A DNA stretch of 64,000 nucleotides. Source: Tritrichomonas musculus (taxonomy: Eukaryota > Parabasalia > Tritrichomonadida > Tritrichomonadidae). Under the pieces are notes generated by a model. That model made no database searches and was not told the origin of the DNA. It saw only the letters and a program-made list of their open reading frames with translations. Of this stretch, positions 9,457 to 19,426 are shown in pieces. Location: assembly GCA_039105265.1 (NCBI GenBank), contig JAPFFF010000010.1, forward strand, positions 4,402,001 through 4,466,000. The letters run 5' to 3'. Made by a program: the position numbers and the translations under genes. The stretch's first letter is position 1. Every line of letters begins with the position of its first letter.

Positions 9457-11859
9457 ATGATTCACTTCTTAATAATTTTAACAATATATCATTATAAATC
9501 AGCATTTTTAATAATTTTTCTCATTTTTATTAATTTTTGTGAGAACGCATTGAATTTGGAAAACTACCAAAAAAGTGCTATTTCTCCATATTTTGAATGG
9601 ATTCAATTTTTAAATTTTTTAAAGATGTCAAAAGAGAGTAACCAACAATCAATATCATCTCAAATCAGTGACATAATAAATTCTCTCCAAAATGTTTCAC
9701 AAAGATTCGACAGAATGATTCAACAGGCTTCTAAACTTAGATTGTGTATATCATGTAAGCAAAAAATAGAAGCAAATGATTATATAGAATACTTAAATAA
9801 ACCCTATCACAAAGAATGTGTTAAATGTTCAGTAGATAATTGTACCAATAATGACCTTATAGAGGAAAAAGGTAAATTGATTTGCAACTATCATTTTCAT
9901 AAAAAAAAAGAAAATCCAACTCCTGAAGAAAACAAGGCCGACGCGATAGATAAATTTAAAAAAATATATGGTAATAACGAAGGTGAAAACCCAGTAGGTC
10001 AAAAAGCTGCATCTGACCTCCTTCCAAACACAAGTTTACATGTAACCAAACCTCCAGAAGAAATTGATAAAGTAAAGCTTGACGAAATTGTTGGTAAAGA
10101 TGGTAAAGTTGTTGATATGGAAGGAGTTAAAAATGAAGACCCTTATGACAGTGATTTTGGAAAAATTACTTCGACAATTGTTAAAATAGCAATTCTCTCA
10201 AGCATAGAAACGCATAATGAATATTTAAACGAACTTAAAAGCAAGCTCCGTTCATCAACTGGTCAAGCTGTTATTGGAAATCTTGTTAACGAGCCAAAAA
10301 TTAACTACCCGTCAAAAGAAGATATTGAAAAAGCAATCAACAAGCCATCTTTTAATCAATTTCAAAGTTTCAAAATTGAAATCACTGAAGAAGAACAAAA
10401 AGAAATTCAAAGAACAATAATTAATAGACTTAAGAGTGAAAAAGGTAACGAAGACTTTAAGTTTATCATCTACAATCAACAATTATATGATGAGCTTGAA
10501 GCCCAACTTCGTAGAGACCTTGAAGATAATCCATATGAATTGATTGTTGTTGCTCAAACTGTCATTACTTCCAAGCATTATGATGAATATAATGAAATCA
10601 AGTGCCAAATACCACCAGAAAACATTATCGAATGCTTCTTTTATCATGGCTCTAAACTTGACAATCATTCAAAGATTGCACAAACACACTTCTTGCTGCC
10701 AGGAAAAGATGATATGAAGCAGGTTAAAACAACAGATCCTGGATTTTATGGTCAAGGAATCTATTCCACTGATAATGTCTTTTATGCTGCTCTGTATGGA
10801 AATGAAAATGGAAGCAAACTTTTGACAGTTAATAATTCGGCGACTATTATAGGTTGCAGAGTAATTTACAATAAAGATAAAGTAAAAGATATGTATGAAC
10901 CAGTAAATCATTTTAAAGAACTTTCACATTTAGGTAAAAAAATTGATGACGATATCACAGATAATTTTGGTGCGCATTGTGTATTAGTTGGAAGTTCACA
11001 CCATTTTTTACCAATTCAAAAGGAAGATATTTACAAAAATCGTATATATGCAAATGAGTTCGTCATCCCTAACAAGTTTCAGTTCATTCCATGCTACTCA
11101 TTTAGAATTATGCGCAAAGATCATTACATCCTTTGGAAATATGATAACGAAGCCAATAAAAGGTATTCAAAATTCATGAAAGAAATAAAAGAAGACATGG
11201 AAGTTAACGTATACGCTAAAGATAATATTATTGATGCAGCTACTTTAATTCATAAGAAGAAGTATGCAGCTCTTAAACTCATAACAAATACTACTGAAGC
11301 TGAATATCTTATTAAACTTGCTAGAAAAATAATCAGATCCAATTTCGTTTGCTTGGTATATGCTGATGAAAAAGATCAAAATAATCATATGAAATGGATT
11401 TCAGAAATGGAAAATGTTCTTTTTACAAAAGATCCTGAAGATTTCAAAAAATTCGCAGCACTTGAAATGAATATTGTTCCTTTACTTGAGTTTATAGATG
11501 GTCTTAAAAGAAAATATGAGACAGATGATTACCATTTCAAGATAAATGAAAAAAAATTGTTGTATTTCCCAAATTGCATTAAAACAGGAGATATCTATTA
11601 TGATAAATATTACAATTATCCAAAAAAGACCAATGAAAATCAAGATAATCAAAATCAAAGTAATCAGAATCAAGATAATCTGAATCAAAGTAATCAGAAT
11701 CAAGATAATCTGAATCAAAGTAATCAGAATCAAGATAATGAGAAAAAAGATAATCAGAATCAAGATAATGAGAAAAAAGATAATGAGAAAAAAGATAATG
11801 AGAAAAAAGACAACAAGATTAAGTATTTTATAAAAAGCATAACATCACTTTTCTGGTAA
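9457..11859 (+). CDS. LIM domain + PARP-type ADP-ribosyltransferase
   Basis: An 800-residue multidomain protein. Residues 97-146 form a LIM zinc finger with ligands C97, C100, H118, C121, C124, C129, C143 and H146. Residues about 380-545 fit a PARP catalytic domain: H397 in FYHGSKLD, DPGFYGQGIYST with Y436, and E534 in YANEFVIPNKF. The H-Y-E triad of NAD-dependent ADP-ribosyl transfer is therefore complete, and E534 would allow chain elongation. Residues about 590-700 form a further unnamed domain. The tail (about 727-790) is an Asn/Gln/Asp repeat that shifts to EKKDN units. The first 56 residues are strongly hydrophobic. They may be a leader or untranslated DNA read as protein, in which case the start is the ATG at 9625; the lack of stops in this AT-rich stretch favours 9457. 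LIM would supply a protein-binding or targeting role. Confidence 0.85.
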   Translation: MIHFLIILTIYHYKSAFLIIFLIFINFCENALNLENYQKSAISPYFEWIQFLNFLKMSKESNQQSISSQISDIINSLQNVSQRFDRMIQQASKLRLCISCKQKIEANDYIEYLNKPYHKECVKCSVDNCTNNDLIEEKGKLICNYHFHKKKENPTPEENKADAIDKFKKIYGNNEGENPVGQKAASDLLPNTSLHVTKPPEEIDKVKLDEIVGKDGKVVDMEGVKNEDPYDSDFGKITSTIVKIAILSSIETHNEYLNELKSKLRSSTGQAVIGNLVNEPKINYPSKEDIEKAINKPSFNQFQSFKIEITEEEQKEIQRTIINRLKSEKGNEDFKFIIYNQQLYDELEAQLRRDLEDNPYELIVVAQTVITSKHYDEYNEIKCQIPPENIIECFFYHGSKLDNHSKIAQTHFLLPGKDDMKQVKTTDPGFYGQGIYSTDNVFYAALYGNENGSKLLTVNNSATIIGCRVIYNKDKVKDMYEPVNHFKELSHLGKKIDDDITDNFGAHCVLVGSSHHFLPIQKEDIYKNRIYANEFVIPNKFQFIPCYSFRIMRKDHYILWKYDNEANKRYSKFMKEIKEDMEVNVYAKDNIIDAATLIHKKKYAALKLITNTTEAEYLIKLARKIIRSNFVCLVYADEKDQNNHMKWISEMENVLFTKDPEDFKKFAALEMNIVPLLEFIDGLKRKYETDDYHFKINEKKLLYFPNCIKTGDIYYDKYYNYPKKTNENQDNQNQSNQNQDNLNQSNQNQDNLNQSNQNQDNEKKDNQNQDNEKKDNEKKDNEKKDNKIKYFIKSITSLFW
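11602..11812 (+). repeat. Coding repeat for NQ(D/S)N and EKKDN units
   Basis: Short in-frame tandem units at the end of the LIM-PARP gene encode Gln/Asn-rich and then Lys-rich blocks. Neighbouring units are nearly identical, so repeat number probably varies between strains. Confidence 0.7.
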
Positions 11860-11897
11860 AAATCAAAAGATGATCGTTGAAAACATTTTTTACCTAG

Positions 11898-13475
11898 AGT
11901 ATATGGGAAAAAAAAAATTAATGGACAAAAAAAAATTAATGGTCAATTTATATTTGGTCGGATAAAAAAATAAATAAATTTTCTCAAAATATTAGAGCTT
12001 TTCTAATAATAATTAGTAATAAATGTTTTTCATATAATTTCTAATTTTATATCCAAATGAAAATGCATTTTCTCAGTTAGATGTGAAACAAATAATAAAC
12101 TAAAAAAATATTGTAAAAAAAAAATAATTTAAGCATATTTTCTGAAATAATAATTATCTTTTGTATTATAAGTAATAATTATTAATGTAATATGATTTTA
12201 ATTGTTTCTTATTATTATCAATTCCTAAAGCCTACTACAAACAGAAAAAAAATTACAAATAATTTGTACATAATTTTCACTTCACTTTTGGGGTCATCCT
12301 AACATATCCTTAATAGATTCTTACCAATTTTGGGGAAAATAATATATATCATATATGCGTTGTAAATATCTAAGATAATGTTTTGAATCAAATATATTTG
12401 TTGAATTATGAATATCACATTCTTCTTAAATAAAATGCAAAAAACTCTATTAGACAAACAATTTCAAATGAACGTCATTTCTCATTAAAATATATATTAT
12501 GTGTTTATTGATTTCTAATTGGTTTTGTCAATTTATTATGTTTGATGAATTGAAAAAATTAAAAATTAAAAATATTTTATATCTAGGTTTTCACAAGAAA
12601 AAAATGATTACAAAAGAATATGATATGGAAAACGAATTTATATACAATCATATATTATGAATATATTGATAAATTGAAATAAGTTCATTGCATTCTGAAA
12701 ATAATTGGTATTTTTTGAAAAAAAATTGAATCATTTTCAATTCATTATATATGAAATATTTCAATTCATCAATTATAAATAATAAATGTATAAGATGCAC
12801 TTAATTAATTTGCGGAAGTAATTTTTTTTAGCTTGAGGTTTAATGTGCATTATTATATTTTTTTACCAAAAAAAATTTTTTTCTCTTTTCTGTAAGAAAA
12901 AAATCATGTACCATAAAGTTACAAAACTGAAACTCTGGAATTCCATTGTGGACATCTTTAACATTATAATAACAGGGTAAAAACCGAAAAATGAAAATCA
13001 AATAATCATATTGATATTTTGTGAAAAATTAATATTTTTATTAATTTTTGATATATATGAAATAAAATATCTATTTAATATCAAATACCCAAATAATTTC
13101 AAATATTATTAAGAAATGATAGTTTTTTGTTAATTCTTTTTTTTATCAACTTTTTGATAAGTTCGATATGATATCATATATTAAAATATATCATGTAATA
13201 CTCCTTATATATTAAATTTTTCTATAAGAAAATAATATATTATGTGTTTGAAAATAAAATACCATTAAAAAATACAAAATTAATCATTATTTAAAAAAAT
13301 GTAGATTAATTATATTGAGAATTTACCTTCATAAAAATAAGCAAAAATACGATGATACTACATCAATTATAATGATAAATAAAACTGCAAAATCTCAGAT
13401 TTCTAAATCTTTTCTATTTATGTGAAATGGTGATTAATATTATTTTGTCTCATAATTTTTTTTTTCCATATACTC
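11898..13475. mobile_element. 1.6-kb TA-flanked TIR element, GAGTAT ends
   Basis: GAGTATATGGGAAAAAAAAA at the left pairs with the inverse at 13466-13475 (CCATATACTC) and the adjoining T-run. TA flanks both ends (11896-11897 and 13476-13477). Just inside the left end AAAAAAATTAATGG occurs twice in tandem. There is no coding capacity. The first six bases equal those of the 7348-9232 element, so both may be moved by one transposase family. Confidence 0.6.
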
Positions 13476-13935
13476 TATATCAAAATTTTTTTTTCAATTT
13501 TTATTGATATTTATCGATAAAAAAATTATAATGCATTTTTTATTTATAAACATCGATAAAAAAATATAAATCATTAGTGATTTAATTAAGTATCATGTTA
13601 GACATTGATTTTACTAAGTTAACGCCTTAAAAAAACCACATATAATAACAAATAAGAATTCAAAATTATTATTACTATTTCTACATTAATTGTATATATT
13701 TAAAGTAAAAAGCATTAAATTGATGGATGACAGCCAAAAATATTATGAGGCATTGTCAATACAACAATTCGGATATATTAAATTCTTGACTTATTAGATA
13801 TGCTATTTTTGATCAATGATTGATACTAAAAAACACTTGAAATAAGTCATAAATGACGAAATATTCACTTTCTTCAAGTATTTTAATGAATTTTATTAGT
13901 TGACTACTTTTGAATTGAAATGCAGGAATTTTTTA

Positions 13936-15401
13936 CAGGTTGCGACATTCAAGTGGCGTCTTAACGACATTCAAGTGGCGCCCAATTTTTCGAATGTATT
14001 CAATTTTTTTCTGAGGGAGTATTTCTCTTCCCGACAATCAAGTCGAGCCGAAATTGAATACTCATATCACTCTAAAGTTTTTGACTTATCTTGAATAAAA
14101 AAATATGCCAATAAATAAAAGTTGCAAAAATAAAATTCAGTTTTAATATTATATTTATTATTTAATTTATATATGAAAATGTCGAATAAAATTTTATTAT
14201 CTAAATTATCTCATTATTTTCAGAGATTTCCTAAAAAATATGAATCCTTTGGATAGTTTATTTTTGTTAATTTCAAATAAATTATAAATATATATTTTTT
14301 ATCTGGTATTGGGACATTTATAATAAAAAATGTTTTGAATATTTTGACGATTATTTTTTATTCAATTTTGTTTTTAATATAAATCTATAACAAAACTGAC
14401 AATTTTGATCTTTTATGATTTATCATCAATATTATATGGTAAATAATAAATATTTACCATTAAAATAAGTAAAAATTGGTATATTCAATATTTGCGATAA
14501 TTAAAGGCAAAACATTGATCATCATAATTTTTAAACCAATATCTGGAATATTATTAAGATATTACAAAAATAAAGAGTAATTTCAAATGTAAATATTAGT
14601 TTAAGGTTCTCCTTTCAAATTCATAAGATTAAATTCAATGAGATTTCACAAATAAAATATACATAAATATCGTTTTTATAAAATGAAGTAAAATATAATA
14701 TTTATATAGTTATATATTTCAAATGATTGAATAAAAATATATTTATGAAATCTTACCGATTTTGTTTTTTTACAGATAGAAATCATAGAATTAAAGATTC
14801 AATAAAATTTTGAATAAAATAAGATTTAATCGTTGAGGCCATTTTTTTTATTTTTCACCAAAACTTTTTCCGAAAAATGCTCTATTGAAATATTTATTCT
14901 ATGAGTTAAGTCAATATTGAAGGATTTACATTTTTTTTGGGAAGGAGAACCTTAAAACGATTTTCATATTTCCAAAAAAAATGATATCAATCAAAAGCAA
15001 TTTCAATTTAGAAATAAAGGTTATTATTAATTACGTAAGCTAAATCAGGGAATGTATTAAATAAATATGACAATAATAAAAATATGATTATATGATTTCA
15101 AAATATATATGATTTTCAGGTCTTTTTGAGTGCAATTATCTAAATAAAAAGGGTTTAAAAACCCAAAAAATATTTTTTTTAAAAAATATCCCACTTTTTT
15201 TTGGCTTATACATTTTTTTGAAATATTAGATGGAGAGATATAATATCAAATGATGACATTTTTAATTAGAAAATGAATTTAAATAAAAAGCAATGTCCTA
15301 AATAATGCTCAAAATCGGCTCCACTTGAATGTCGCTGAGCTCCACTTGAATGTCGGAATGGATCCACTTGAATGCCGAAATGGATCCACTTGAATGTCAC
15401 C
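13936..15401. mobile_element. 1.5-kb TA-flanked element with iterated end motifs
   Basis: Both ends carry repeats of GACATTCAAGTGG in inverted orientation: two on the left (about 13943-13980) and four on the right (about 15318-15398, one with a C-for-A change). TA flanks the unit at 13934-13935 and 15402-15403. This IR/DR layout is what multi-site transposase binding gives in some Tc1-like elements. A TTAA-flanked MITE is nested inside at 14605-14951. No transposase is present. Confidence 0.6.
14605..14951 (+). mobile_element. TTAA-flanked MITE, copy 1 (GGTTCTCC family)
   Basis: 347 bp with TIRs GGTTCTCCTTTC and GGAAGGAGAACC, flanked by TTAA on both sides (14601-14604 and 14952-14955). The interior matches the copy at 54758-55105 in opposite orientation along nearly the whole length, with scattered substitutions. 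TTAA target duplications are typical of piggyBac-type transposition, though the TIR does not start with the usual CC. It is nested in the 13936-15401 element and is therefore the later insertion. Confidence 0.8.
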
Positions 15402-15491
15402 TATTTTTTTTGAAAGGAAGTACGATTATTTTTCATTCAATTTTTTTGAATGTTTTTTTAAAATTTTGTTTTCGTTTTACATAATAGCAGC

Positions 15492-16403
15492 ATGATAAGT
15501 CCCAAACTATTGTTAAAAAAGCTTCAATCAAAAACAGGTAGTTCAAAAAATATCGATTTTCAAGTATTCCTTGGAATCAAAAATGTGAATGGAATAAATC
15601 ATGATCATCATTATTGCTATGCGATCTCTTTCTTACAGTTGTTTTTTCATTGTCCTGATGTCATTCAATATTTTAATAAAAGTGTCCCAAAAAATTCAAC
15701 AGAACGCTTGTTATCAAAAATTTTCAAAGAATTATATAAAAAAAACATTTATTCAGCTATTGATATAATCAATTTTATACTAAATTGGCAAGGATGGAAT
15801 GGCGGACTTTTACCTAATGATAATGGTGATATAATAGAATTCGTTAATTATTTACTTAATTCTGTAACTCAAAAATTGTCAGATTTTTTTTTTTTAATAG
15901 AAGGAGAATTTTATGATACTAGTATCGCTCCTTATGATAGAAATTATTTTTTAACAGTTCTACCAAATGGTAGAACAATTGAAGATGTTTTAAACAATTC
16001 AATGAAAAAATGCAAAAAAATCACTCGTTATCCAAAATATTTAATGATTTCTTTATCAAGAAATGAAATTGATAATGTAAACGAACATTATATTCCAATT
16101 AATTCTTTTCTGAAAATTGGTAGCATTGTTTACAAGCATCATGCAACAACAGTGTTTAATGGAAAAGTAGCAGCTGGACATTATACCTCATTAATTAAAA
16201 TCGATGACGAATATTTTCAATTTAATGATGAAATTGTTTCAGCATTATTTTACTATGAACGATGCCCACCAACTTTAAGAACTTTTATAACAGAAATAAA
16301 TAATCAAATGAACAGAAGAGGAGCTTTATTTTTATATATAAAAAGTTATGAGAATTATGTTCCAAATGTTTATGAACAAATTGTTTTCCAATGCCCAAAT
16401 TAA
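15492..16403 (+). CDS. Ubiquitin hydrolase, USP/C19-like cysteine peptidase
   Basis: A compact 303-residue protein with both boxes of ubiquitin-specific proteases. The Cys box is NHDHHYCYAISFLQLFF with nucleophile C42. The His box is AAGHYTSLIKIDDEYFQFND with H230, and D246 is the likely third residue. Family members cleave ubiquitin from proteins or chains in cytosol or nucleus. The usual GLxNxGNxCYxNS context is altered to GIKNVNGINHDHHYCYAIS, with a two- to three-residue insertion before the Cys, and finger-type zinc ligands are not evident. It is therefore a divergent, minimal USP. The start ATG at 15492 lies 90 bp past a transposon end. The Ser-rich gene follows after 30 bp on the same strand. 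Confidence 0.75.
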   Translation: MISPKLLLKKLQSKTGSSKNIDFQVFLGIKNVNGINHDHHYCYAISFLQLFFHCPDVIQYFNKSVPKNSTERLLSKIFKELYKKNIYSAIDIINFILNWQGWNGGLLPNDNGDIIEFVNYLLNSVTQKLSDFFFLIEGEFYDTSIAPYDRNYFLTVLPNGRTIEDVLNNSMKKCKKITRYPKYLMISLSRNEIDNVNEHYIPINSFLKIGSIVYKHHATTVFNGKVAAGHYTSLIKIDDEYFQFNDEIVSALFYYERCPPTLRTFITEINNQMNRRGALFLYIKSYENYVPNVYEQIVFQCPN

Positions 16404-16433
16404 GCATATCCAGGATCAGCACCAATTAGTGCA

Positions 16434-17324
16434 ATGAAAAATACATTAAGACAAATCAATAAAAGCAAAAATAATAGCATGAAAAAGTCTATTAAAAAAC
16501 ACTCATCGTCAAAAGCAAAAAAACTATCAAGCATTTTGAAACTCTCTTCTTCATCACAGTCTTCTTCACAATCTTCTTCACGATCTACTTCATTATCATC
16601 GATACCTTCTTCATCAATTTCTTTTGAATCTTCTTCCACAATGCATTCTTCTTTGGCTTTAATAGGACCAGCAAATTCCAATCCTTCATCATCACATCGG
16701 CAATTATCAGCACCTTCCACTCCACTCCATCAATCACATAATAAAGCTAATCCAAATTTAACATTATCTCAGCCAAGGGAAAAACGAACACTGCAACCAT
16801 ATCAAATTGAATTTTATCAAATAGAACTTGAGTCATTTCAAAAAGGAATTAGTAAGCCAAACTCTCCTGCAGAAAAAGAATTTATAGAGGAAATTGTTCT
16901 TAAAAGTATTTCTGCCTACAAGCATATATATCTGAAAAGAAGTGTAATAAATATCCATAGTTCAATGATTTCCAATTTATATGGTAAAATGAAGATTTGT
17001 TTTTCTGGAAATCCAACAATTCAAGAGAAGAGAACTGAACCTTCAAGATTTGCCAAAATCAGACTTCTATTTAAAAATACTGGGAAATGGCTTCGAAATC
17101 TACAATATAATGATCAAGGTAGAATTAATTCAGAAATTTTGGCAGCCCAAAATGATTTTAACACAGAAGAACAAAACGAAATTGCTAAACAAGGTGAATT
17201 CGTTTATGATATTTTGAAAGAACTATTAGAAATAGATGTTTTTGAAATCTTTTGTTATCCCCAAATGTTTCTGCTTATATATATAAAATTTAAAATCTGT
17301 TTTTATTTTATTATTAACTCATGA
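16434..17324 (+). CDS. Ser-rich protein of unknown function
   Basis: A 296-residue protein. Residues 1-110 are low-complexity: a Lys/Ser start (KNTLRQINKSKNNSMKKSIK), then long Ser tracts. Residues about 120-265 look folded and mainly helical (such as EFYQIELESFQKGISKPNSP and AEKEFIEEIVLKSISAYKH). The last 30 residues are hydrophobic and aromatic (FLLIYIKFKICFYF). They may be a tail anchor or extra translation after a lost stop. It starts 30 bp after the deubiquitinase stop on the same strand. That could mean a functional pair or simply tight packing. I recognise no family. Confidence 0.55.
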   Translation: MKNTLRQINKSKNNSMKKSIKKHSSSKAKKLSSILKLSSSSQSSSQSSSRSTSLSSIPSSSISFESSSTMHSSLALIGPANSNPSSSHRQLSAPSTPLHQSHNKANPNLTLSQPREKRTLQPYQIEFYQIELESFQKGISKPNSPAEKEFIEEIVLKSISAYKHIYLKRSVINIHSSMISNLYGKMKICFSGNPTIQEKRTEPSRFAKIRLLFKNTGKWLRNLQYNDQGRINSEILAAQNDFNTEEQNEIAKQGEFVYDILKELLEIDVFEIFCYPQMFLLIYIKFKICFYFIINS

Positions 17325-17862
17325 AAAATTATATATTAAAATTCTAAATTTATAAACCTGTGGTACAATTAAATGAAAATATAAACAATTCAGAGTTATT
17401 TTTTGATAATCTATTTGAAAAATTCTAAACGTACGGGCTAAAAAATAAATATCAATAAAATGTAATAATGTATTTTTAGGAATCAAATAATATTATTTTA
17501 AAACAACAAACAAAGTAGGTTTTGAATATATAAAAAATATTATAGAAGATTGTCTATTGGACAAATACGATCACTTTCTTTTGAAAAGTGAATACATTTT
17601 GACAAGTATATCTGTCTTAATAAAAAGTTAAGTGTAACTTAACATGACACTTTTTTTATTGATTTGTCAAAACATTAAATATTGTTAAGAATATGCATAC
17701 TTTTATTTAATAATAAAATTATACTCTTCAATAGCTCCTATCATGAGTTGCTACACTTGAAGTTGGACACCCTATATTTCATTTTTCTGAATTCAAGCAT
17801 TTTTTCTTGAGCTTTTTGATTGCCTTGGTTAGCTGATTTTTCAATTTACTCTTTTGCTTTTT
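17325..17862. other. Intergenic, nothing recognised
   Basis: AT-rich spacer. The segment GTTGGACACCCT followed by ATATTTCA near 17763 resembles the right edge of the element at 62536-63898, but no left partner is visible. Confidence 0.45.
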
Positions 17863-18235
17863 TTAAATCAACTTCAAATCCATTTCCTTTTCATACTCTA
17901 ATCCTACAATCAATTGTGCTTTCTCATTACCAAGATCATCATAACGTTTATAATAATTAAAGACTTTTTTGTTATCTTGGACAAATCCACAACTCCCTTC
18001 ATCATAAACTGTAGCAAGATTAAGAAAAGCATCTGGGTAATCTAATGCAGCTGCTCTTTCAATATAATTCAAGAGATTTCCACCACCTTTTTCATACATT
18101 GCAGATTGAAAGGATATTTTGAAGCATTTTGATTCAATTTGACAGCTTTTTCAAAAAGATCAGCTGCTTTTCCTTTGTTTGTCGGAATTCCATCATGAAA
18201 AATAAATGTTTAGGAAAATGGTTTTGCCATTTCAT
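17863..18235 (-). pseudogene. Sel1-repeat protein remnant
   Basis: The minus strand encodes about 78 open residues with Sel1-like spacing (such as MYEKGGGNLLNYIERAAALD and DAFLNLATVYDEGSCG). The adjoining upstream DNA continues the family in another frame (GIPTNKGKAADLFEKAVKLN). A frameshift near 18105 separates the parts. Sel1 repeats are helical pairs that scaffold protein complexes. No kinase or other partner domain remains. It is a decayed fragment, probably of a gene like that at 30416. Confidence 0.65.
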
Positions 18236-18582
18236 CAAAAAACAAGATCAAAACATTGGTAGCAATATAGCTGAAAGTATTTCTATAAATTGCCTTCATC
18301 AATATTGACTTATAATTTTTTTTCAGAAATTTTCTGGTAAGTCTTGGAATGAATACTTTTAATCAAAATATTCTATCGATTCATTTTGATTATTATAAAA
18401 GTGCCAAAAGAATGTAATCATTCAATTCATGTATCATTGATAAATAAAAAGTTTGAAATGTGTGTGACCACTTACTGGAGTTATCATTGCTATTAGAATG
18501 TTTTTAAACTTACCACAGTTGAAAAAATTTCAATATTCTTTTAATTGTATTTTGATGAATTATCTTTTGAATTAATATTGAA

Positions 18583-18631
<49 letters not shown>

Positions 18632-18745
18632 AAGAAAACTAACGCGCGATATAATCATAAATCATTTAATAAACAATAATTTTTGAACATACATAAATGT
18701 TTTTTGTATTTTGAAATTCAAATAATAATTAATATCATTTAATGA
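18236..18745. other. Intergenic with 47-bp A-run
   Basis: Non-coding AT-rich DNA with an uninterrupted A-run at about 18584-18630, a likely length-variable tract. Confidence 0.5.
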
Positions 18746-19024
18746 CAACTTTTTGAGCAAAGCTCAAAAAGTTGACATTCTTGGGATCTATTAGGTACAA
18801 TATTTCTTTTGTTTTCTTCATGAAAGTTGATTTGTTTAAGTTTTGAAAAGAAATCTAATTTGAAAATAATAAAAGGCCACTTTTTGAGCGAAGCTCAAAA
18901 AGTGTCCAAGCATAAGATTCATTTCGGTTATGTAATAACTTGGTTATAGCTGGTTTTGATGTTTGAATATCTGATTTGAGGAAATTGCAAGAAACGCCAC
19001 TTTTTGAGCTTCGCTCAAAAAGTG
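18746..19024. repeat. Three REP-like hairpins
   Basis: Three inverted repeats lie at 18746-18774 (CAACTTTTTGAGC / AAA loop), 18878-18904 (CACTTTTTGAGC / GAA loop) and 18998-19024 (CACTTTTTGAGC / TTC loop). Arms are 12-13 bp and perfect. Two of the sites share GCCAC before and GTGTC after the arms. Spacing is about 120-132 bp. No gene is interrupted. The nearest gene is the 3' side of the kinase at 19427. Confidence 0.8.
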
Positions 19025-19426
19025 TCTATGCTTTAGATAATAATGGCGTAATAATATATTTTTCTTTCAAGAACATTGTTCTATTTTTAGCAAGTATTCT
19101 ATAAAAACAAACGATTAAAATAAATAGAAAAATAATTGAGGGTCAATTTGGTTTCTCTTGTCATAAACATTTTGCATCAAAAAGTTATTTTATTTTTTTG
19201 TTTTAAGAAAAAGTTATGTTTTATTTTTTGCTCCAAGAAAAAGTTCATGATTATTTTTCACTCTATCAAATTGAGGAAACTTTTTGACCGAAAAAAAATC
19301 AAAATAAACAAAAAAAAATTAAATATACTATATGAAAAAAAAAAAAAAAAAAAAAAAACTAATTTTTCGAAAAATTCTTTATTCATAATAAAAACAGTGC
19401 TATCTTATCATTGATTATTTGATTTT

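Noticed and set aside
13900-14094. 64-codon frame overlapping the left end of 13936-15401
   Set aside because: It reads across a transposon end and its iterated motif, so it is not a gene.
19136-19414. 92-codon Lys/Phe-rich frame
   Set aside because: Low-complexity reading of A- and T-runs, with no ATG at its first codon and no recognisable domain.
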